Notes: generated by a model from the letters alone, not told the origin. A DNA stretch of 64,000 nucleotides from Lysobacter arenosi (GCF_016613475.2 NZ_CP071517.1:2170001-2234000), one strand, 5' to 3'; positions 1 through 12,964 are shown, numbered from the stretch's first letter. Program-made: numbers and translations.

Positions 1-2409
1 CAGCGACACCGGCGACACCGACTTCGACGCGACGCCGTCGCTGTGCCACTGCGCCTGCATCGACAGCGAATCCTTGCCGACCGGGATGCTCAGCTCCAGC
101 TCCGGACACAGCTCCATGCCGACGGCCTTGACCGCGTCGAACAGTCGCGCGTCCTCGCCCGGATGGCCGGCGGCGGCCATCCAGTTGGCCGACAGCTTGA
201 TGCGGTTGAGCGATTCGACCGGTGCGGCGCACAGGTTGGTGATGGCTTCACCCACCGCCATGCGCGCGGCGGCGGCGGCGTCGATCAGCGCCAGCGGCGT
301 GCGCTCGCCGAGCGACATCGCCTCGCCGACGAAACCGTCGAAGCCCGACAGCGTGATCGCGCAATCGGACATCGGCAGCTGCCACGGACCGATCATCTGG
401 TCGCGCGCGGTCAGGCCACCGACGGTGCGGTCACCAATGGTGACCAGGAAATTCTTCGAAGCGACCGACGGATGGGCCAGCACGCGCAGTGCGGCGTCGC
501 GCAGGTCCAGGCCGTTCCATTCCAGCGACGGCCACGGCGCCGGCGGCGGACGACGCGCGTCGCGGTGCATCTTCGGCGGCTTGCCGAACAGCACGTCCAT
601 CGGCAGGTCGATCGGCCAGTCGTGGCCGGGCTGGCGCGCGTTGTCGACGGTGGCGCCGTAGCCGACCACCAGGTGTTCCTCGGCGGTGGCATAGCCGACC
701 ACCGCGAACGGGCAACGCTCGCGCGCGCAGATCTGCGCGAATTCGTCGACGCGGTCGGCCGGCAGGCCGAGCACGTAGCGCTCCTGCGATTCGTTGCACC
801 ACAGCTGCATCGGCGACAGCGACGGGTCGTCGCTGGGCACCTTGGCCAAGTCAATCACGCCGCCCAGGCCGGAGTCGTGCAGCAACTCGGGGATGGCGTT
901 GGACAGGCCGCCTGCGCCGACGTCGTGCGCGGTCGCGATCGGGTTGTCGAGGCCGCGGGCGATGCAGCGGTCGATCACTTCCTGGCAGCGACGCTCCATT
1001 TCCGGGTTGTCGCGCTGGACGCTGGCGAAATCGAGTTCTTCGTGGCTGTCGCCGGACGCGACCGAGCTGGCGGCACCGCCACCCAGGCCGATCAGCATCG
1101 CCGGACCGCCGAGCACGATCACCGCATCGCCGGGCTTCATGCCCAGCTTGGTGACCTGCACGCGATCGATCGCACCCAGGCCGCCGGCGAGCATGATCGG
1201 CTTGTCGTAGGCGCGCGCAAGCGTGCTGTTCGAGTTCTTGCCTTCGTCGAGCTCGAAGCTGCGGAAGTAGCCGGTCAGGTTGGGGCGACCGAATTCGTTG
1301 TTGAAAGCGGCCGCGCCGATCGGGCCTTCGAGCATGATTTCCAGGGCCGAGGCCATGCGCGGGTTGAGCGAGCGCTCGCGCTCCCACGGCTGCGGCAAGG
1401 TCGGGATGCGCAGGTGCGAGACGCTGAAACCGCACAGGCCGGCCTTGGGACGGCCACCGCGGCCGGTCGCGCCTTCGTCGCGGATCTCGCCGCCGTTGCC
1501 GGTCGATGCGCCCGGGAACGGCGCGATCGCGGTCGGATGGTTGTGCGTCTCGACCTTGATCGCGAACGCCGAGTCGACCTGCGTCTCGGCGCGATAGCCG
1601 CGGGTGATCGGGTCGGGGCGGAAGCGTCGGCTGGCATAGCCTTCGACCACCGCCGCGTTGTCGCTGTACGCCGAGAGCGTGTGCTCGGGCGTGGTCGCGT
1701 GGGTGTGCTTGATCATCTTGAACAGCGATTGCTGCTGCTCGGCGCCATCGAGCGTCCACGAGGCGTTGAAGATCTTGTGCCGGCAGTGCTCGGAGTTGGC
1801 CTGGGCGAACATCATCAGTTCGACGTCGGCCGGCTCGCGGCCGAGCACGCTGAAGCGTTCGCGCAGGTAGGCGATCTCGTCCTCGGCCAGGGCCAGGCCG
1901 AGGCGGACGTTGGCGTTCTCGAGGTCGGCCAGCGCAATGCGTTCGAGCTGGCCGCGCGCGGGCGTGGCGAACAACGCCGCGGCGTCGTCGCGCGTTTCCA
2001 GCAGCGACTGCGTCATCGGATCGTGCAGGACCTTGGCCAGCGCGCCCTGGGTCGGGGCATCGGCCGGCCATCCGGTCAGGTCGTAGCGGGTTCCGCGCTC
2101 GACGCGCTTGATCGGCAGGCCGGCGCCGCGAAGCAGCTCTGTCGCCTTGCTCGCCCACGGCGACAGGGTGCCCAGTCGCGGCGTGACAAAACGGGAGACG
2201 GCGCCATCCGCGCGCGCAGCCTCACCCGGCTCGGCCTGGAGGATGCGGCGCAGTGCGTCGGGGTCCGGCGTCGCACCAGTCTCGGGCTCGACCCAGTAAA
2301 CGGGCCAAGCGCCAAGGACGCGGACGGACGGATGGAGGGCTTGCAGGCGGGCTTGGAGCCGCTCGCGGCGGAACGGCGACAGGGCGGATGCGCCCTCGAG
2401 GACGATCAT
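1..2409 (-). CDS. purL: Phosphoribosylformylglycinamidine synthase, N-terminal 803 residues (runs off the window)
   Basis: Large single-chain FGAM synthase of purine biosynthesis, converting FGAR, glutamine and ATP to FGAM. The frame is open from an ATG at 2409 to base 1, giving 803 codons of a family that is usually about 1300 residues long, so the glutaminase end lies outside. The start reads [18 protein letters not shown], the usual PurL N terminus. The signature [18 protein letters not shown] of the first ATP-binding AIRS-like domain lies near residue 287, followed by [15 protein letters not shown], and a second-half motif PVGKDSLSM is encoded near base 50. It stands alone, reading away from dsbC (95 bases between dsbC stop and purL start on the same strand). 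A very long open frame on the opposite strand here is a composition artefact. Confidence 0.95.
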   Translation of the reverse strand, partial: MIVLEGASALSPFRRERLQARLQALHPSVRVLGAWPVYWVEPETGATPDPDALRRILQAEPGEAARADGAVSRFVTPRLGTLSPWASKATELLRGAGLPIKRVERGTRYDLTGWPADAPTQGALAKVLHDPMTQSLLETRDDAAALFATPARGQLERIALADLENANVRLGLALAEDEIAYLRERFSVLGREPADVELMMFAQANSEHCRHKIFNASWTLDGAEQQQSLFKMIKHTHATTPEHTLSAYSDNAAVVEGYASRRFRPDPITRGYRAETQVDSAFAIKVETHNHPTAIAPFPGASTGNGGEIRDEGATGRGGRPKAGLCGFSVSHLRIPTLPQPWERERSLNPRMASALEIMLEGPIGAAAFNNEFGRPNLTGYFRSFELDEGKNSNSTLARAYDKPIMLAGGLGAIDRVQVTKLGMKPGDAVIVLGGPAMLIGLGGGAASSVASGDSHEELDFASVQRDNPEMERRCQEVIDRCIARGLDNPIATAHDVGAGGLSNAIPELLHDSGLGGVIDLAKVPSDDPSLSPMQLWCNESQERYVLGLPADRVDEFAQICARERCPFAVVGYATAEEHLVVGYGATVDNARQPGHDWPIDLPMDVLFGKPPKMHRDARRPPPAPWPSLEWNGLDLRDAALRVLAHPSVASKNFLVTIGDRTVGGLTARDQMIGPWQLPMSDCAITLSGFDGFVGEAMSLGERTPLALIDAAAAARMAVGEAITNLCAAPVESLNRIKLSANWMAAAGHPGEDARLFDAVKAVGMELCPELELSIPVGKDSLSMQAQWHSDGVASKSVSPVSL

Positions 2410-2504
2410 GTCCGGGGAACCGTGCAACGTCGGGCCGGACATTGTAGCCGAGCCGCGCAACCCATGCCCGTACCCCTACTGTCCCGGAAGCAGCGAGGGC
2501 GCCA

Positions 2505-3344
2505 TCAGGCGCCCGGCTTCACCGCGGCAGTCTGCGCATTCTCGGCCGCCAGCTTGTCCAGCGCGTCGCGCAGGGCTGCCGGCGGGACATAGCCACCGAG
2601 CTGGATGCCTTCGGCACTGAGGATCATCGGCGTACCGGTGAGGCCGACCCGCTGGCCGACGTCGTACTGCTGGTTCACCGAGGTCTTGCAGTTGGTGTAC
2701 TTGGGCGTGCGGTCGTTCTTGGCGTCGGTCAGCGCCTTGCGGCGGTCCGGCGAGCACCACACCGCCACCATCTTCTTGTAGTCGTCGCTGCCCAGGCCCA
2801 TGCGCGGGAAGGCCAGGTACTCGATCGCGATGCCCTGGCGGTTGTACTCGGCGATCTCGCTGTGCAGCTTGCGGCAGTAGCCACACTCCACGTCGGTAAA
2901 GACCGTGACCGTGTACTTGGGCTTGGCCGGGGCGAAGACGATGCGTTCGCTGACCGGGATGGTGTCGATCAGCTGCTTGCGCACCGCCGCCATCGCATCT
3001 TCGCTGAGGTTCTTCCTGGCGTTGACGTCGAACAGGGCGCCGCCGGAACCGGGCAGGAACAGGTATTTGCCGTCATCGCTGACATAGACCACCTGCCCGG
3101 CCACGATCGCCTCGCGGAAGCCCGGAAGCGGCGCCGCGCCGACCCGATCCACCTGGACCTGCGGATTGAGCAGGCGCACCGCCTCGATCGCGCGCGCATC
3201 GGCGGTGCCGGCCTTGGGCTTGGCGGCAGCCAGGGCGGCTACGGCCGGCTTGGCGCTGCCTTGCGCCTGCGCGGCGCCGTCGGGCGCTTGCGCACAGGCG
3301 GAAAGGCTGATGGCGCCGAGCGCGGCGAGGAGAATTCGCTTCAT
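2505..3344 (-). CDS. dsbC: DsbC-type thiol:disulfide isomerase, predicted lipoprotein
   Basis: Periplasmic disulfide isomerase of 279 residues. The N terminus is a signal sequence ending in LSAC (Cys17), which fits a lipobox, so the protein may be lipid-anchored rather than soluble like E. coli DsbC. A low-complexity Ala/Lys linker (about 20-48) is followed by the DsbC dimerisation region (about 50-135) and a thioredoxin fold with active site CGYC at 154-157 and the cis-proline TGTPM further on. A second cysteine pair (in VWCSPD and YTNCKT) matches the structural disulfide of DsbC. It sits between xerD and purL on the same strand. Isomerase function is inferred from architecture; the lipid anchor is inference from the lipobox. 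Confidence 0.88.
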   Translation of the reverse strand: MKRILLAALGAISLSACAQAPDGAAQAQGSAKPAVAALAAAKPKAGTADARAIEAVRLLNPQVQVDRVGAAPLPGFREAIVAGQVVYVSDDGKYLFLPGSGGALFDVNARKNLSEDAMAAVRKQLIDTIPVSERIVFAPAKPKYTVTVFTDVECGYCRKLHSEIAEYNRQGIAIEYLAFPRMGLGSDDYKKMVAVWCSPDRRKALTDAKNDRTPKYTNCKTSVNQQYDVGQRVGLTGTPMILSAEGIQLGGYVPPAALRDALDKLAAENAQTAAVKPGA

Positions 3345-3492
3345 CTGTGATTCCTGACAGGGGCCACCGAGCGGCGGCCCATATTGGGGGGATGCCCGGA
3401 TTGTGGCACGAGACCCGGTCGCGGCCAGTGCCCTTGGTCCCGAAAGGATTCACCTTGCGTTGCCTGCTGTTCCCGCCCCTGGCGGGTTTGCC

Positions 3493-4407
3493 CTACCCGC
3501 GCGGGTGGTGCCTTGAGTGGAGCTGCTTGAGCTGCTCGCGTGCCACCAGGGTGTAGATCTGCGTGGTCGAAAGTGAACTGTGGCCCAGCAGCATCTGCAG
3601 CGCGCGCAGGTCAGCACCGTGATTGAGCAGGTGGGTGGCGAAGCTGTGGCGCAGGCCATGCGGGCTGATCCGGGCCGGATCGATGCCTGCGAACCCCGCA
3701 TAGCGCTTCACCAGCACCCAGAATTGCTGGCGCGTCGGCGCTTCGCCGGCAGAGGTGAGGAACAACGGCGCCAGCGCGCGCTTTCCCGCCAGCTGCGGGC
3801 GCGCCGTGGCGAGGTACCGCTCCAGCCAGTGCTGCGCTTCCTCGCCCAGCGGCACCAGCCGCTCCTTGCTGCCCTTGCCCATCACCCGCAGCACGCCCTG
3901 GCGGAGGTTGACCGCCGTCGCCGGCAGATTGACCAGTTCGCTCACGCGCAAGCCGGCCGCATACATCAGCTCGAGCATGGCGCGATCGCGCAGGCCGTTG
4001 GCATCGTCGATGTCCGGGGCCTTGAGCAGGGCTTCGATCTGGCTCTCGGCCAGCGCCTTGGGCAGGGAGCGTGGCAGCTTGGGCGGTTCCAGCAGCGCAG
4101 TCGGATCGTCACTGCGCTCGCCGCGGCGCACCTGCCAGGCATAGAACGCGCGCAACGCCGACAGTAACCGCGCATTGCTGCGCGGCGAGTAGCCGTGCTG
4201 CGAGCGCCAGGCCAGGTAGTCGAAAAGGACGGCGCGATCGGCGCCGGCCAGGCCGCCGCCACGGCCGTCGCGCCAGCGCGCGAGCAGTTCCAGGTCGCGG
4301 CGGTAGCTGTCGAGCGTCGGCTGGGCCAGGCCATTCTCGGCCCAGATCGCATCCAGGAAAGCGGCAATCGCGCCGCCATCGGCGTCGCGCAATTGCGGCA
4401 GGGCCAT
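3493..4407 (-). CDS. xerD: Site-specific tyrosine recombinase XerD
   Basis: Tyrosine recombinase that, with XerC, resolves chromosome dimers at dif. An N-terminal SAM-like core-binding domain ([23 protein letters not shown]) is followed by the catalytic domain with [12 protein letters not shown] and the terminal Tyr in STTQIYTLV. From the ATG at 4407 the protein is 304 residues, close to the roughly 298 of the family. An in-frame ATG at 4446 would add 13 residues and leave only 45 bases to the divergent RDD gene, so I prefer 4407; neither start has a strong ribosome-binding site. XerD rather than XerC is chosen from overall similarity (FLDALW..NL..NTL..YRRDL at the N terminus). No phage or integron genes surround it. 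Confidence 0.9.
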   Translation of the reverse strand: MALPQLRDADGGAIAAFLDAIWAENGLAQPTLDSYRRDLELLARWRDGRGGGLAGADRAVLFDYLAWRSQHGYSPRSNARLLSALRAFYAWQVRRGERSDDPTALLEPPKLPRSLPKALAESQIEALLKAPDIDDANGLRDRAMLELMYAAGLRVSELVNLPATAVNLRQGVLRVMGKGSKERLVPLGEEAQHWLERYLATARPQLAGKRALAPLFLTSAGEAPTRQQFWVLVKRYAGFAGIDPARISPHGLRHSFATHLLNHGADLRALQMLLGHSSLSTTQIYTLVAREQLKQLHSRHHPRG

Positions 4408-4491
4408 CGCCACGCCACGGCGATCAGCAGGCGTTCGAACACTCATGCACGCAGCTTAGCGGCCGTGCAGCGCAGCGGCTATCCTGATGCG

Positions 4492-4962
4492 ATGGCATCG
4501 ACCTCGCCCACACCCCGCCCCACCGCACTGATCGGCTGGCGCCTGCTCGCACTGCTCTACGACCTGTGGCCTGTGGTTGCACTGTGGATGCTGGCCTCGG
4601 CGGTCTTCACCTTCGCCTATACGTTCAGCGGCCATGACAGCCACGAGAACATCCCGCCTTTCAGCCTGCTGCAGTGGTTGCTGTGGCTGGTGTGCTGGCT
4701 GATCGGCGCCGTCTACGCGGTGCTGAGCTGGCGGCGCGGCGGACAGACGCTGGGCATGCGGCCGTGGCGACTGCAGGTGACCGGCGCCGATGGCAGTGCA
4801 CCGTCATGGCGCGCATTGCTGATGCGTTACTCGGTAGGCACGCTGTCGCTGCTGCTGGCAGGCCTGGGGTTCTGGTGGGCCTGGTTCGACCGCGACCGGC
4901 TGACGTGGCACGACCGCGCCAGCGGGACGCGCATGGTGCGGCTGCCGAAGCGGCCGAAGTAA
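4492..4962 (+). CDS. RDD-family membrane protein
   Basis: Small integral membrane protein of 156 residues. The first helix carries the family's Arg...Asp-Asp-like pattern (GWRLLALLYDLWPVVALW), a second helix follows at about 60-80, then the conserved GQTLGMRPWRLQV segment, a third helix and the WHDRASGTRMV ending typical of RDD proteins. Members have been linked to ion or solute transport, but no substrate can be read from the sequence. The ATG at 4492 is taken as start because it directly precedes the RDD domain; the frame is open further upstream but overlaps xerD. It is divergent from xerD and ends 65 bases before the convergent lptG. Confidence 0.8.
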   Translation: MASTSPTPRPTALIGWRLLALLYDLWPVVALWMLASAVFTFAYTFSGHDSHENIPPFSLLQWLLWLVCWLIGAVYAVLSWRRGGQTLGMRPWRLQVTGADGSAPSWRALLMRYSVGTLSLLLAGLGFWWAWFDRDRLTWHDRASGTRMVRLPKRPK

Positions 4963-4995
4963 ACGGCGAACGCAAAGTCGCCAAGGTCAGGCTGG

Positions 4996-5015
4996 ATCCC
5001 GGCGTTCGCCGGGAT
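4996..5015. repeat. REP-like palindrome between RDD gene and lptG
   Basis: Perfect 9-base inverted repeat ATCCCGGCG / CGCCGGGAT around a two-base centre, in the tail-to-tail space between the RDD gene and lptG. It belongs to the same CCCGGC..GCCGGG family as the elements at 9378 and 9448. It may also act as a terminator for either gene, although no T-run follows. Confidence 0.6.
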
Positions 5016-5027
5016 GCCGGGGCCGCG

Positions 5028-6128
5028 CTAGCCGCTGCGCTTCTTGAACAGGAATGCCGACACGGCAAGCATGATCAACGTCGGCAGCAGGTAAGCGATG
5101 CGGTAGTCGAACTTGTACACCGTCGCCAGCTTCACGAACTGCGTCTGCAACAACCAGAAGCCCAGCGCGAACACGATGCCGATGAACAGACGCTTGCCCA
5201 TGCCGCCACTGCGCAGCGTGCCGAAAGCGAATGGCACCGCCGCCAGGCACAACGCCAGCACGTTGATCGAATAGAACCACCGCCCCCAGTAGTGCTCCTC
5301 GAACTCCGAAGCATCCAGGCCATTGCGCTCGCGGTACTGGATCGCGGTGCGCAGGTCCATGGCCGACAGGTAGCGCGGCCGCTCGGTGCCTGCCGACAAC
5401 GCCGCCGAATCAAGCTGCGAATTCCAGCGCTCCATCGGCACCTGCTCGCGACGCACCGAACGGTCATTGAAATACGTTCGCGTCACATCGCGCAGCAACC
5501 AGCCACCGGGGCGGTGCTCGGCCTTCTTGACGAAGGCGAGCGACTTCAAGCGGCCATCGTCGGCGAACTGGTACAGCGTGACGTCGCGCAGTTCGAGCCA
5601 GCGGTCGCCGTTGAGCTCGCGCTCCTGCCCGCCCTGGGCATTGAGGATGGTCTCGCCTTCGCGCGCCCATAGACCGCTGTACTGCGCGACCACCGCATTG
5701 CCGGACTTCGCCGAGGACTTGAGGGCATCGGCGCGCTGCTGTGTCCACGGCGACAGGCTCTCGCCGCTCAGCACCATCAGCGCGGTGAGGATCGCCAGCG
5801 CACCGGCGACGGCCAGGCCGAGACGGCGGCGCGACAGGCCCACGGCACGCAGCGCGGTCAGCTCGGAGGTCGCCGCCAGTTGCCCCAGCGCCATCAGCGA
5901 GCCGATCACGGCCGCGTACGGGAACAGGTAGTACATGCGCCGCGGCACACTCAGGCCGATGTACGCGAAGGCCTCGACCAGGCCGTACTTGCCCTTGCCG
6001 ATGTCGCCGAACTCGCTCACCAGGGCCAGCATGACGTCCAGACCGCCCAGCACCGCCCAAGTCAGCAGCACCGTGGCGAGCACGGTCTTGCCTACATATA
6101 TGTCGTGGATCTTGGGGATCAGTCTCAT
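5028..6128 (-). CDS. lptG: LPS export system permease LptG
   Basis: One of the two membrane subunits of the LptB2FG ABC transporter that extracts lipopolysaccharide from the inner membrane and feeds it to LptC/A/DE. It has 366 residues. Three N-terminal helices (from TVLATVLLTWAVLGGLD), a central beta-jellyroll periplasmic domain (about 140-265) and three C-terminal helices match the family. The start KIHDIYVGKTVL is typical of LptG. The ATG overlaps the lptF stop by four bases (ATGA), so the pair is translationally coupled. lptB is not in the window. Confidence 0.93.
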   Translation of the reverse strand: MRLIPKIHDIYVGKTVLATVLLTWAVLGGLDVMLALVSEFGDIGKGKYGLVEAFAYIGLSVPRRMYYLFPYAAVIGSLMALGQLAATSELTALRAVGLSRRRLGLAVAGALAILTALMVLSGESLSPWTQQRADALKSSAKSGNAVVAQYSGLWAREGETILNAQGGQERELNGDRWLELRDVTLYQFADDGRLKSLAFVKKAEHRPGGWLLRDVTRTYFNDRSVRREQVPMERWNSQLDSAALSAGTERPRYLSAMDLRTAIQYRERNGLDASEFEEHYWGRWFYSINVLALCLAAVPFAFGTLRSGGMGKRLFIGIVFALGFWLLQTQFVKLATVYKFDYRIAYLLPTLIMLAVSAFLFKKRSG

Positions 6129-7231
6129 GACCTAAGCCTCGCCGTCGCGAACGCCTGCCGTGGTCGTCCCAGGCGGCCGTCGCTGAAGTACATCCAGCAG
6201 GCCACGGCCATCACCGGCAGCACCAGCCACCACAGGCCCAGCCATATGGCGATCTTGCCGCTCTCCAGCCAGCCCAGGCCGGCGGTCATCAGGTTCTGGC
6301 CAATCAGATAGGCCAGGAAGCCGACCAGGATCGGGCCATAGCGCGCCTGCCGCGGCATGCTGCGCGCGAGCGGCACCGCCATCAGGGCGAACGCCAGCGC
6401 CAGCAGCGGCGGCGCCAGGCGGTAGTGCAACTGGGCCCGGGCCTCGCGCCGGTCGTCGCCGAGCAGGGCCAGCGTGGTCTGCATTTCAGGCGCATCAGGG
6501 TCGAACTTGAGGTCATTGGCGGGCAGCAGGATCTCGTTGCGGGCATAGCGCAGCAGGCGGAAATCCTTGGCACCTGCGCGTTCGCCTTCGATCTGGAAGC
6601 CATCGGACAGGGTCAGGTAGCGGTCGCCACCCGGATCGACCATCAGTTCGCCACGACTGGACGTGGTGACGTCCATCCGCCCCTCGCCGGCGTCGCGGTA
6701 GACGAACACGCGCTGCAGCTGGCTGCCGTCCTTGGACATGTTGGCCACGTAGATCACGCCGCCGCCGTTGGGGATGCCGACGAAGGCACCCGGCTCCAGC
6801 CCGGCCATCAGCAGGTTGCGGTTGGCGTCGTTGATCATCTGCTTGGACAGGCGGTCCGCCCAGGGCCCCAGCCACAGCGAGCAGGCCGCCACGACCAGCA
6901 CCAGCGGCCCGACCACCAGCATCAGCGGCTTGAGCATGCGCCTGGGTCCGACCCCGATGGAGGAGATGACGGGCATTTCCGAGTCCCGGTACAGGCGCCC
7001 GACGCCCATCATCAGGCCGAGCATCAGCGCCAGGGGCAGGATCAGCGGCAGCCACTTGATCAGCACCAGGCCCAGCTGGGCCAGCATCAGGCCGGCCGGA
7101 ACCCGGCCCCGGGCGATGTCCTGGAGCACGTCGGTGAAGGCGCCACCGACCATGACGATCAGCAATACCACCAGGGTGGCGAAGATCGCCTGGGCGAATT
7201 CGCTCAGCAGGTAACGGTCAAGCTTGGGCAT
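6125..7231 (-). CDS. lptF: LPS export system permease LptF
   Basis: Partner permease of LptG in LPS export, 368 residues. The N terminus MPKLDRYLLSEFAQAI with a following helix rich in Val/Leu and the GLMMGVGRLYRDSEM loop are characteristic of LptF; a periplasmic domain (about 130-260) and three C-terminal helices follow. It is the first gene of the lptFG pair and is divergent from pepA, with 215 bases between the two starts. The lptFG/pepA divergence is a widespread gammaproteobacterial arrangement. Confidence 0.93.
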   Translation of the reverse strand: MPKLDRYLLSEFAQAIFATLVVLLIVMVGGAFTDVLQDIARGRVPAGLMLAQLGLVLIKWLPLILPLALMLGLMMGVGRLYRDSEMPVISSIGVGPRRMLKPLMLVVGPLVLVVAACSLWLGPWADRLSKQMINDANRNLLMAGLEPGAFVGIPNGGGVIYVANMSKDGSQLQRVFVYRDAGEGRMDVTTSSRGELMVDPGGDRYLTLSDGFQIEGERAGAKDFRLLRYARNEILLPANDLKFDPDAPEMQTTLALLGDDRREARAQLHYRLAPPLLALAFALMAVPLARSMPRQARYGPILVGFLAYLIGQNLMTAGLGWLESGKIAIWLGLWWLVLPVMAVACWMYFSDGRLGRPRQAFATARLRS

Positions 7232-7446
7232 CGATTTAGGCTTCGGGGCGGCTTGATCTGGGAAGTTGATCTAAAATCGGGAAATTCGTCCGAGGGCGTG
7301 AGGTGGCTGCGCGATGCGCGGCCGGGGACATTGCATCCCCCCTCACAGCCTCTCGATTGTACGGAGTTTGGTTGGTCGTCTGCCCACTGTTTCCGGCAGA
7401 CGCTCCTGACCGGCTCCTTTTTTGGACTGCTCTGGGAATCTGTTGG

Positions 7447-8925
7447 ATGGCCCTCGAATTCGACCTGAACCGCGACGCGCCTGCCGCCGCCCTCACTGAT
7501 TGCATTGTTGTCGGCGCCTTTGCCGACAACACTCTCACGCCCGCCGGCAAGGCCCTGGACGAAGCCAGCGGCGGTCGCCTGGCGGCGCTGCTCGAGCGCG
7601 GCGACGCCAGCGGCAAGACCGGCAAGACCGCCATCCTGCACGACGTTCCGGGCGTCACCGCACCGCGCGTGCTGATCATCGGCCTGGGCGATGCCGGCAA
7701 GTTCGGCGTGCCGCAGTACCTCAAGGCGGTCGGCGATGCCGCCCGCGCGCTGCGCAACGGCCCGGTTACCAACGCCTTGTTCACCCTGTCGGAAGTGCCG
7801 GTCGCCGGCCGCGACACCGCCTGGGCGATCCGCCAGGCCGCCATCGCCGCCGACCACGCCTGCTACCGCTACACCGCCACGCTCGGCACCAGCAAGAAGA
7901 AGGAAGAGCCGGGCCTGCGCAAGCTGGGCATCCACGGTGACGACACCGTCGCTTTGGCCCATGGCCAGCAGGCAATCGCCGCCGGCGTGCAGTTCTCGCG
8001 CGAGCTGGGCAACCTGCCGCCGAACGTCTGCAACCCGGCTTACCTCGCCCAACAGGCGCAGGAATTCGCCGGCCGCTTCGACACCACCTCGTGCGAAGTG
8101 CTCGACGTAGCGCAGATGACCGAACTGGGCATGGGCTCGCTGCTCGCGGTCGGCCGCGGCTCGGCCAATCCGCCCAAGCTCATCGTCCTGAAGTACAGCA
8201 ACGGCGGCGACGCCAAGCCTTACGTGCTGGTCGGCAAGGGCATCACCTTCGACACCGGCGGCATCAACCTCAAGACCCAGGGCGGCATCGAGGAGATGAA
8301 GTACGACATGTGCGGTGGCGCCACCGTCATGGGTACGTTCGTCGCCGCCGTCGGCATGCAGTTGCCGATCAACCTCGTCGTGGTGGTGCCGGCCGTGGAG
8401 AACATGCCCGACGCTGACGCCTACCGCCCGTCCGACGTGCTGACCAGCATGTCCGGCAAGACCATCGAAGTAGGCAACACCGACGCCGAAGGCCGCCTGA
8501 TCCTGTGCGACGCGCTGACCTACGCGCAGCGTTTCGAGCCGCAGGCACTGGTCGACGTCGCCACGCTTACCGGCGCCTGCATGGTCGCCCTGGGCAAGTT
8601 CGCCTCGGGCCTGATGAGCAAGCACGACGACCTCGCCGCCGAACTGATCGATGCCGGCGAGAACGTGTTCGACCGCGCCTGGCGCCTGCCGCTGTGGGAC
8701 GAGTACCAGACCCTGCTGGAGTCGAGCTTCGCCGACGTCTACAACATCGGCGGCCGCTGGGCCGGCGCGATCACCGCTGGCTGCTTCCTCGGCCGCTTCG
8801 CCGAAGGCCAGCGCTGGGCGCACCTGGACATCGCCGGCAGCGCGTCGGACGAAGGTAAGCGCGGCATGGCCACCGGTCGCCCGGTCGGCCTGCTGAGCCA
8901 GTGGTTGCTGGACCGCGCGGCCTGA
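7447..8925 (+). CDS. pepA: Leucyl aminopeptidase PepA (M17 family)
   Basis: Cytosolic dinuclear-metal aminopeptidase; in E. coli PepA also binds DNA as a Xer accessory factor. From the ATG at 7447 ([12 protein letters not shown]) it has 492 residues, the usual length. The M17 signature NTDAEGRL is at 344-351 and the metal- and catalysis-bearing [11 protein letters not shown] begins at residue 262. The open frame extends upstream, but that part is unrelated to the family. It is followed after 4 bases by holC, so the two are probably one transcript. Confidence 0.95.
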   Translation: MALEFDLNRDAPAAALTDCIVVGAFADNTLTPAGKALDEASGGRLAALLERGDASGKTGKTAILHDVPGVTAPRVLIIGLGDAGKFGVPQYLKAVGDAARALRNGPVTNALFTLSEVPVAGRDTAWAIRQAAIAADHACYRYTATLGTSKKKEEPGLRKLGIHGDDTVALAHGQQAIAAGVQFSRELGNLPPNVCNPAYLAQQAQEFAGRFDTTSCEVLDVAQMTELGMGSLLAVGRGSANPPKLIVLKYSNGGDAKPYVLVGKGITFDTGGINLKTQGGIEEMKYDMCGGATVMGTFVAAVGMQLPINLVVVVPAVENMPDADAYRPSDVLTSMSGKTIEVGNTDAEGRLILCDALTYAQRFEPQALVDVATLTGACMVALGKFASGLMSKHDDLAAELIDAGENVFDRAWRLPLWDEYQTLLESSFADVYNIGGRWAGAITAGCFLGRFAEGQRWAHLDIAGSASDEGKRGMATGRPVGLLSQWLLDRAA

Positions 8926-8929
8926 TCGC

Positions 8930-9352
8930 GTGGCGCGCGCCGATTTCTACCTGATCCAGAAGGAGCGGTTCCGCGAGGAACCGCTGCTGCTGGTATGCGA
9001 GCTCGCGCGCAAGGCGCACGACGCCAACCTGTGGACGCTGGTGCTGGTGCGCGACGAGGAACAGGCGCAACGCCTGGACGAGTTGCTGTGGGAGTTCGAC
9101 GAGAACGCCTACATCCCGCACCAGATCGCCGGCGACGACGAGGACGAACTGGCGCCGGTGCTGATCGCCACGCCCGATTCGGACACGCCCTTGCGTCCGG
9201 TGGTGATCAACCTGCGCGACGCGCCGGTGGCGGGCAGCTTCGAGCGCGTGCTCGAAGTGGTGCCGGCCGACGACTCGGCGCGCGGCCCGCTGCGCGAGCG
9301 CTGGAAGCAGTACCAGGCGCGCGGACTGGATCTGAAGAAGCACGATATGTAA
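8930..9352 (+). CDS. holC: DNA polymerase III chi subunit HolC
   Basis: Clamp-loader accessory subunit that, with psi (HolD), links the tau/gamma complex to SSB. It has 140 residues from a GTG start at 8930, four bases after the pepA stop. Family features are the opening ARADFYLIQ, the central LVLVRDEEQAQRLDELLWEF and the VINLRDAPVAGSFERVLEVVP stretch. The order pepA-holC-valS is conserved in many gammaproteobacteria. Its presumed partner HolD is encoded about 4 kb downstream at 13456-13851. Confidence 0.92.
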   Translation: MARADFYLIQKERFREEPLLLVCELARKAHDANLWTLVLVRDEEQAQRLDELLWEFDENAYIPHQIAGDDEDELAPVLIATPDSDTPLRPVVINLRDAPVAGSFERVLEVVPADDSARGPLRERWKQYQARGLDLKKHDM

Positions 9353-9373
9353 CTGCGCCCACCAGTGCGCGCC

Positions 9374-9470
9374 GTCATCCCGGCGAAAGCCGGGACCCAT
9401 TTTGACGTTGACGTCCGCGTCGGCGTCACCGGCAACATCAAGGTGGATCCCGGCTTTCGCCGGGACGACG
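9374..9470. repeat. REPIN-like inverted pair of REP palindromes
   Basis: Two short palindromes lie head to head between holC and valS. The first is TCCCGGC-GAAA-GCCGGGA at 9378-9395, the second TCCCGGC-TTTC-GCCGGGA at 9448-9465. The second with its flanks is close to the reverse complement of the first with its flanks (GTCATCCCGGCGAAAGCCGGGACCCA versus, inverted, GTCGTCCCGGCGAAAGCCGG). That mirror arrangement is the layout of a REPIN, a non-autonomous element moved by a REP-associated transposase. No such transposase is in the window. Confidence 0.65.
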
Positions 9471-9498
9471 CCAAGACGCCAAATCGAAGACACGACCC

Positions 9499-12276
<2,778 letters not shown>

Positions 12277-12298
12277 TCGGCCGGCAGACAGCGTTCAA

Positions 12299-12322
12299 TC
12301 CCGGCGGCGCACGCCGCCGGGA
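12299..12322. terminator. Strong hairpin between valS and the next gene
   Basis: Perfect 11-base inverted repeat TCCCGGCGGCG / CGCCGCCGGGA with a two-base centre, 22 bases after the valS stop and just before the convergent gene ending at 12329. The flanks (..CGGGACGAC) recall the REP family, so it may be a REP-derived terminator; no clear T-run. Confidence 0.55.
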
Positions 12323-12328
12323 CGACTT

Positions 12329-12856
12329 TCAATCCTTGGCGAACACGTCGCGCGCATAAGCGTTGACCGGCTTTCCGTTGCGCGAGCGGTCTTCCAGATC
12401 GGCCACCGAGACCGGTTCGAGCGGGCACTGCGCCAGCGCCTCCGGCGACAAATGGATCGCGGCACCGCGCAACTTCACGAACACCGGCTTGCGGCTCTTC
12501 CTGCCGTTGTGGGTGAAGTACACGCCCTGGTGCCAGCGCAACACGACCGCATTGGCGCCCTTCTCGCGGGCGGCCTTGGCGAGCCTGGCCATGGCGAGGC
12601 CGTATTCGACGGTGGGCACGTTCGGATCCTGGGTGATCTCGCTGACACGCTCGCCAGCGGTGACCTCCACCGAGCCGAGCTTGTCGTGCTCGCATCCCGG
12701 CGATTCCAGGACCACCGGCACGTACCGCTCAGCCGGATCGGTAGTGACGGGCACGCCGTCCAGCGTGGTTATCTCGCCGGCCTGCAGCTCACCGGAATGA
12801 AGTGGCGCGACCAGCGCCAGAGCAAACAACAACGACCCGTACGACAGCACGCGCAT
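12329..12856 (-). CDS. Secreted protein of unknown function
   Basis: 175 residues with an N-terminal signal sequence (MRVLSYGSLLFALALVAPLHSG). The mature part contains VLESPGCEHDKLGSVEV near 50-65 followed by a helix LAMARLAKAAREKGANAVVLRWHQGVYF. That layout (one short strand with a Cys, then 'A..KGANAVV') is reminiscent of small RcsF/YbjQ-like heavy-metal-binding-type domains, but the resemblance is weak and no function is claimed. Two cysteines are present (about 55 and 143). It is a single gene, convergent with valS and 108 bases downstream of rimI on the same strand. Confidence 0.6.
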   Translation of the reverse strand: MRVLSYGSLLFALALVAPLHSGELQAGEITTLDGVPVTTDPAERYVPVVLESPGCEHDKLGSVEVTAGERVSEITQDPNVPTVEYGLAMARLAKAAREKGANAVVLRWHQGVYFTHNGRKSRKPVFVKLRGAAIHLSPEALAQCPLEPVSVADLEDRSRNGKPVNAYARDVFAKD

Positions 12857-12964
12857 GACCCGCTCCTTGTGGTGTGTTGCCGTGTCCCCGGGCGACCCCC
12901 AAACTCTGCGACCGCCCCCCCTGTCGCGAGCATGCCAGTCCTCGCCATGCGCGCATAGCCAAGG

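Noticed and set aside
43..2592. Long open frame on the plus strand opposite purL
   Set aside because: Arg/Gln/His/Ala-rich translation without family features; the minus strand encodes a clear PurL. Typical mirror of high-GC codon bias.
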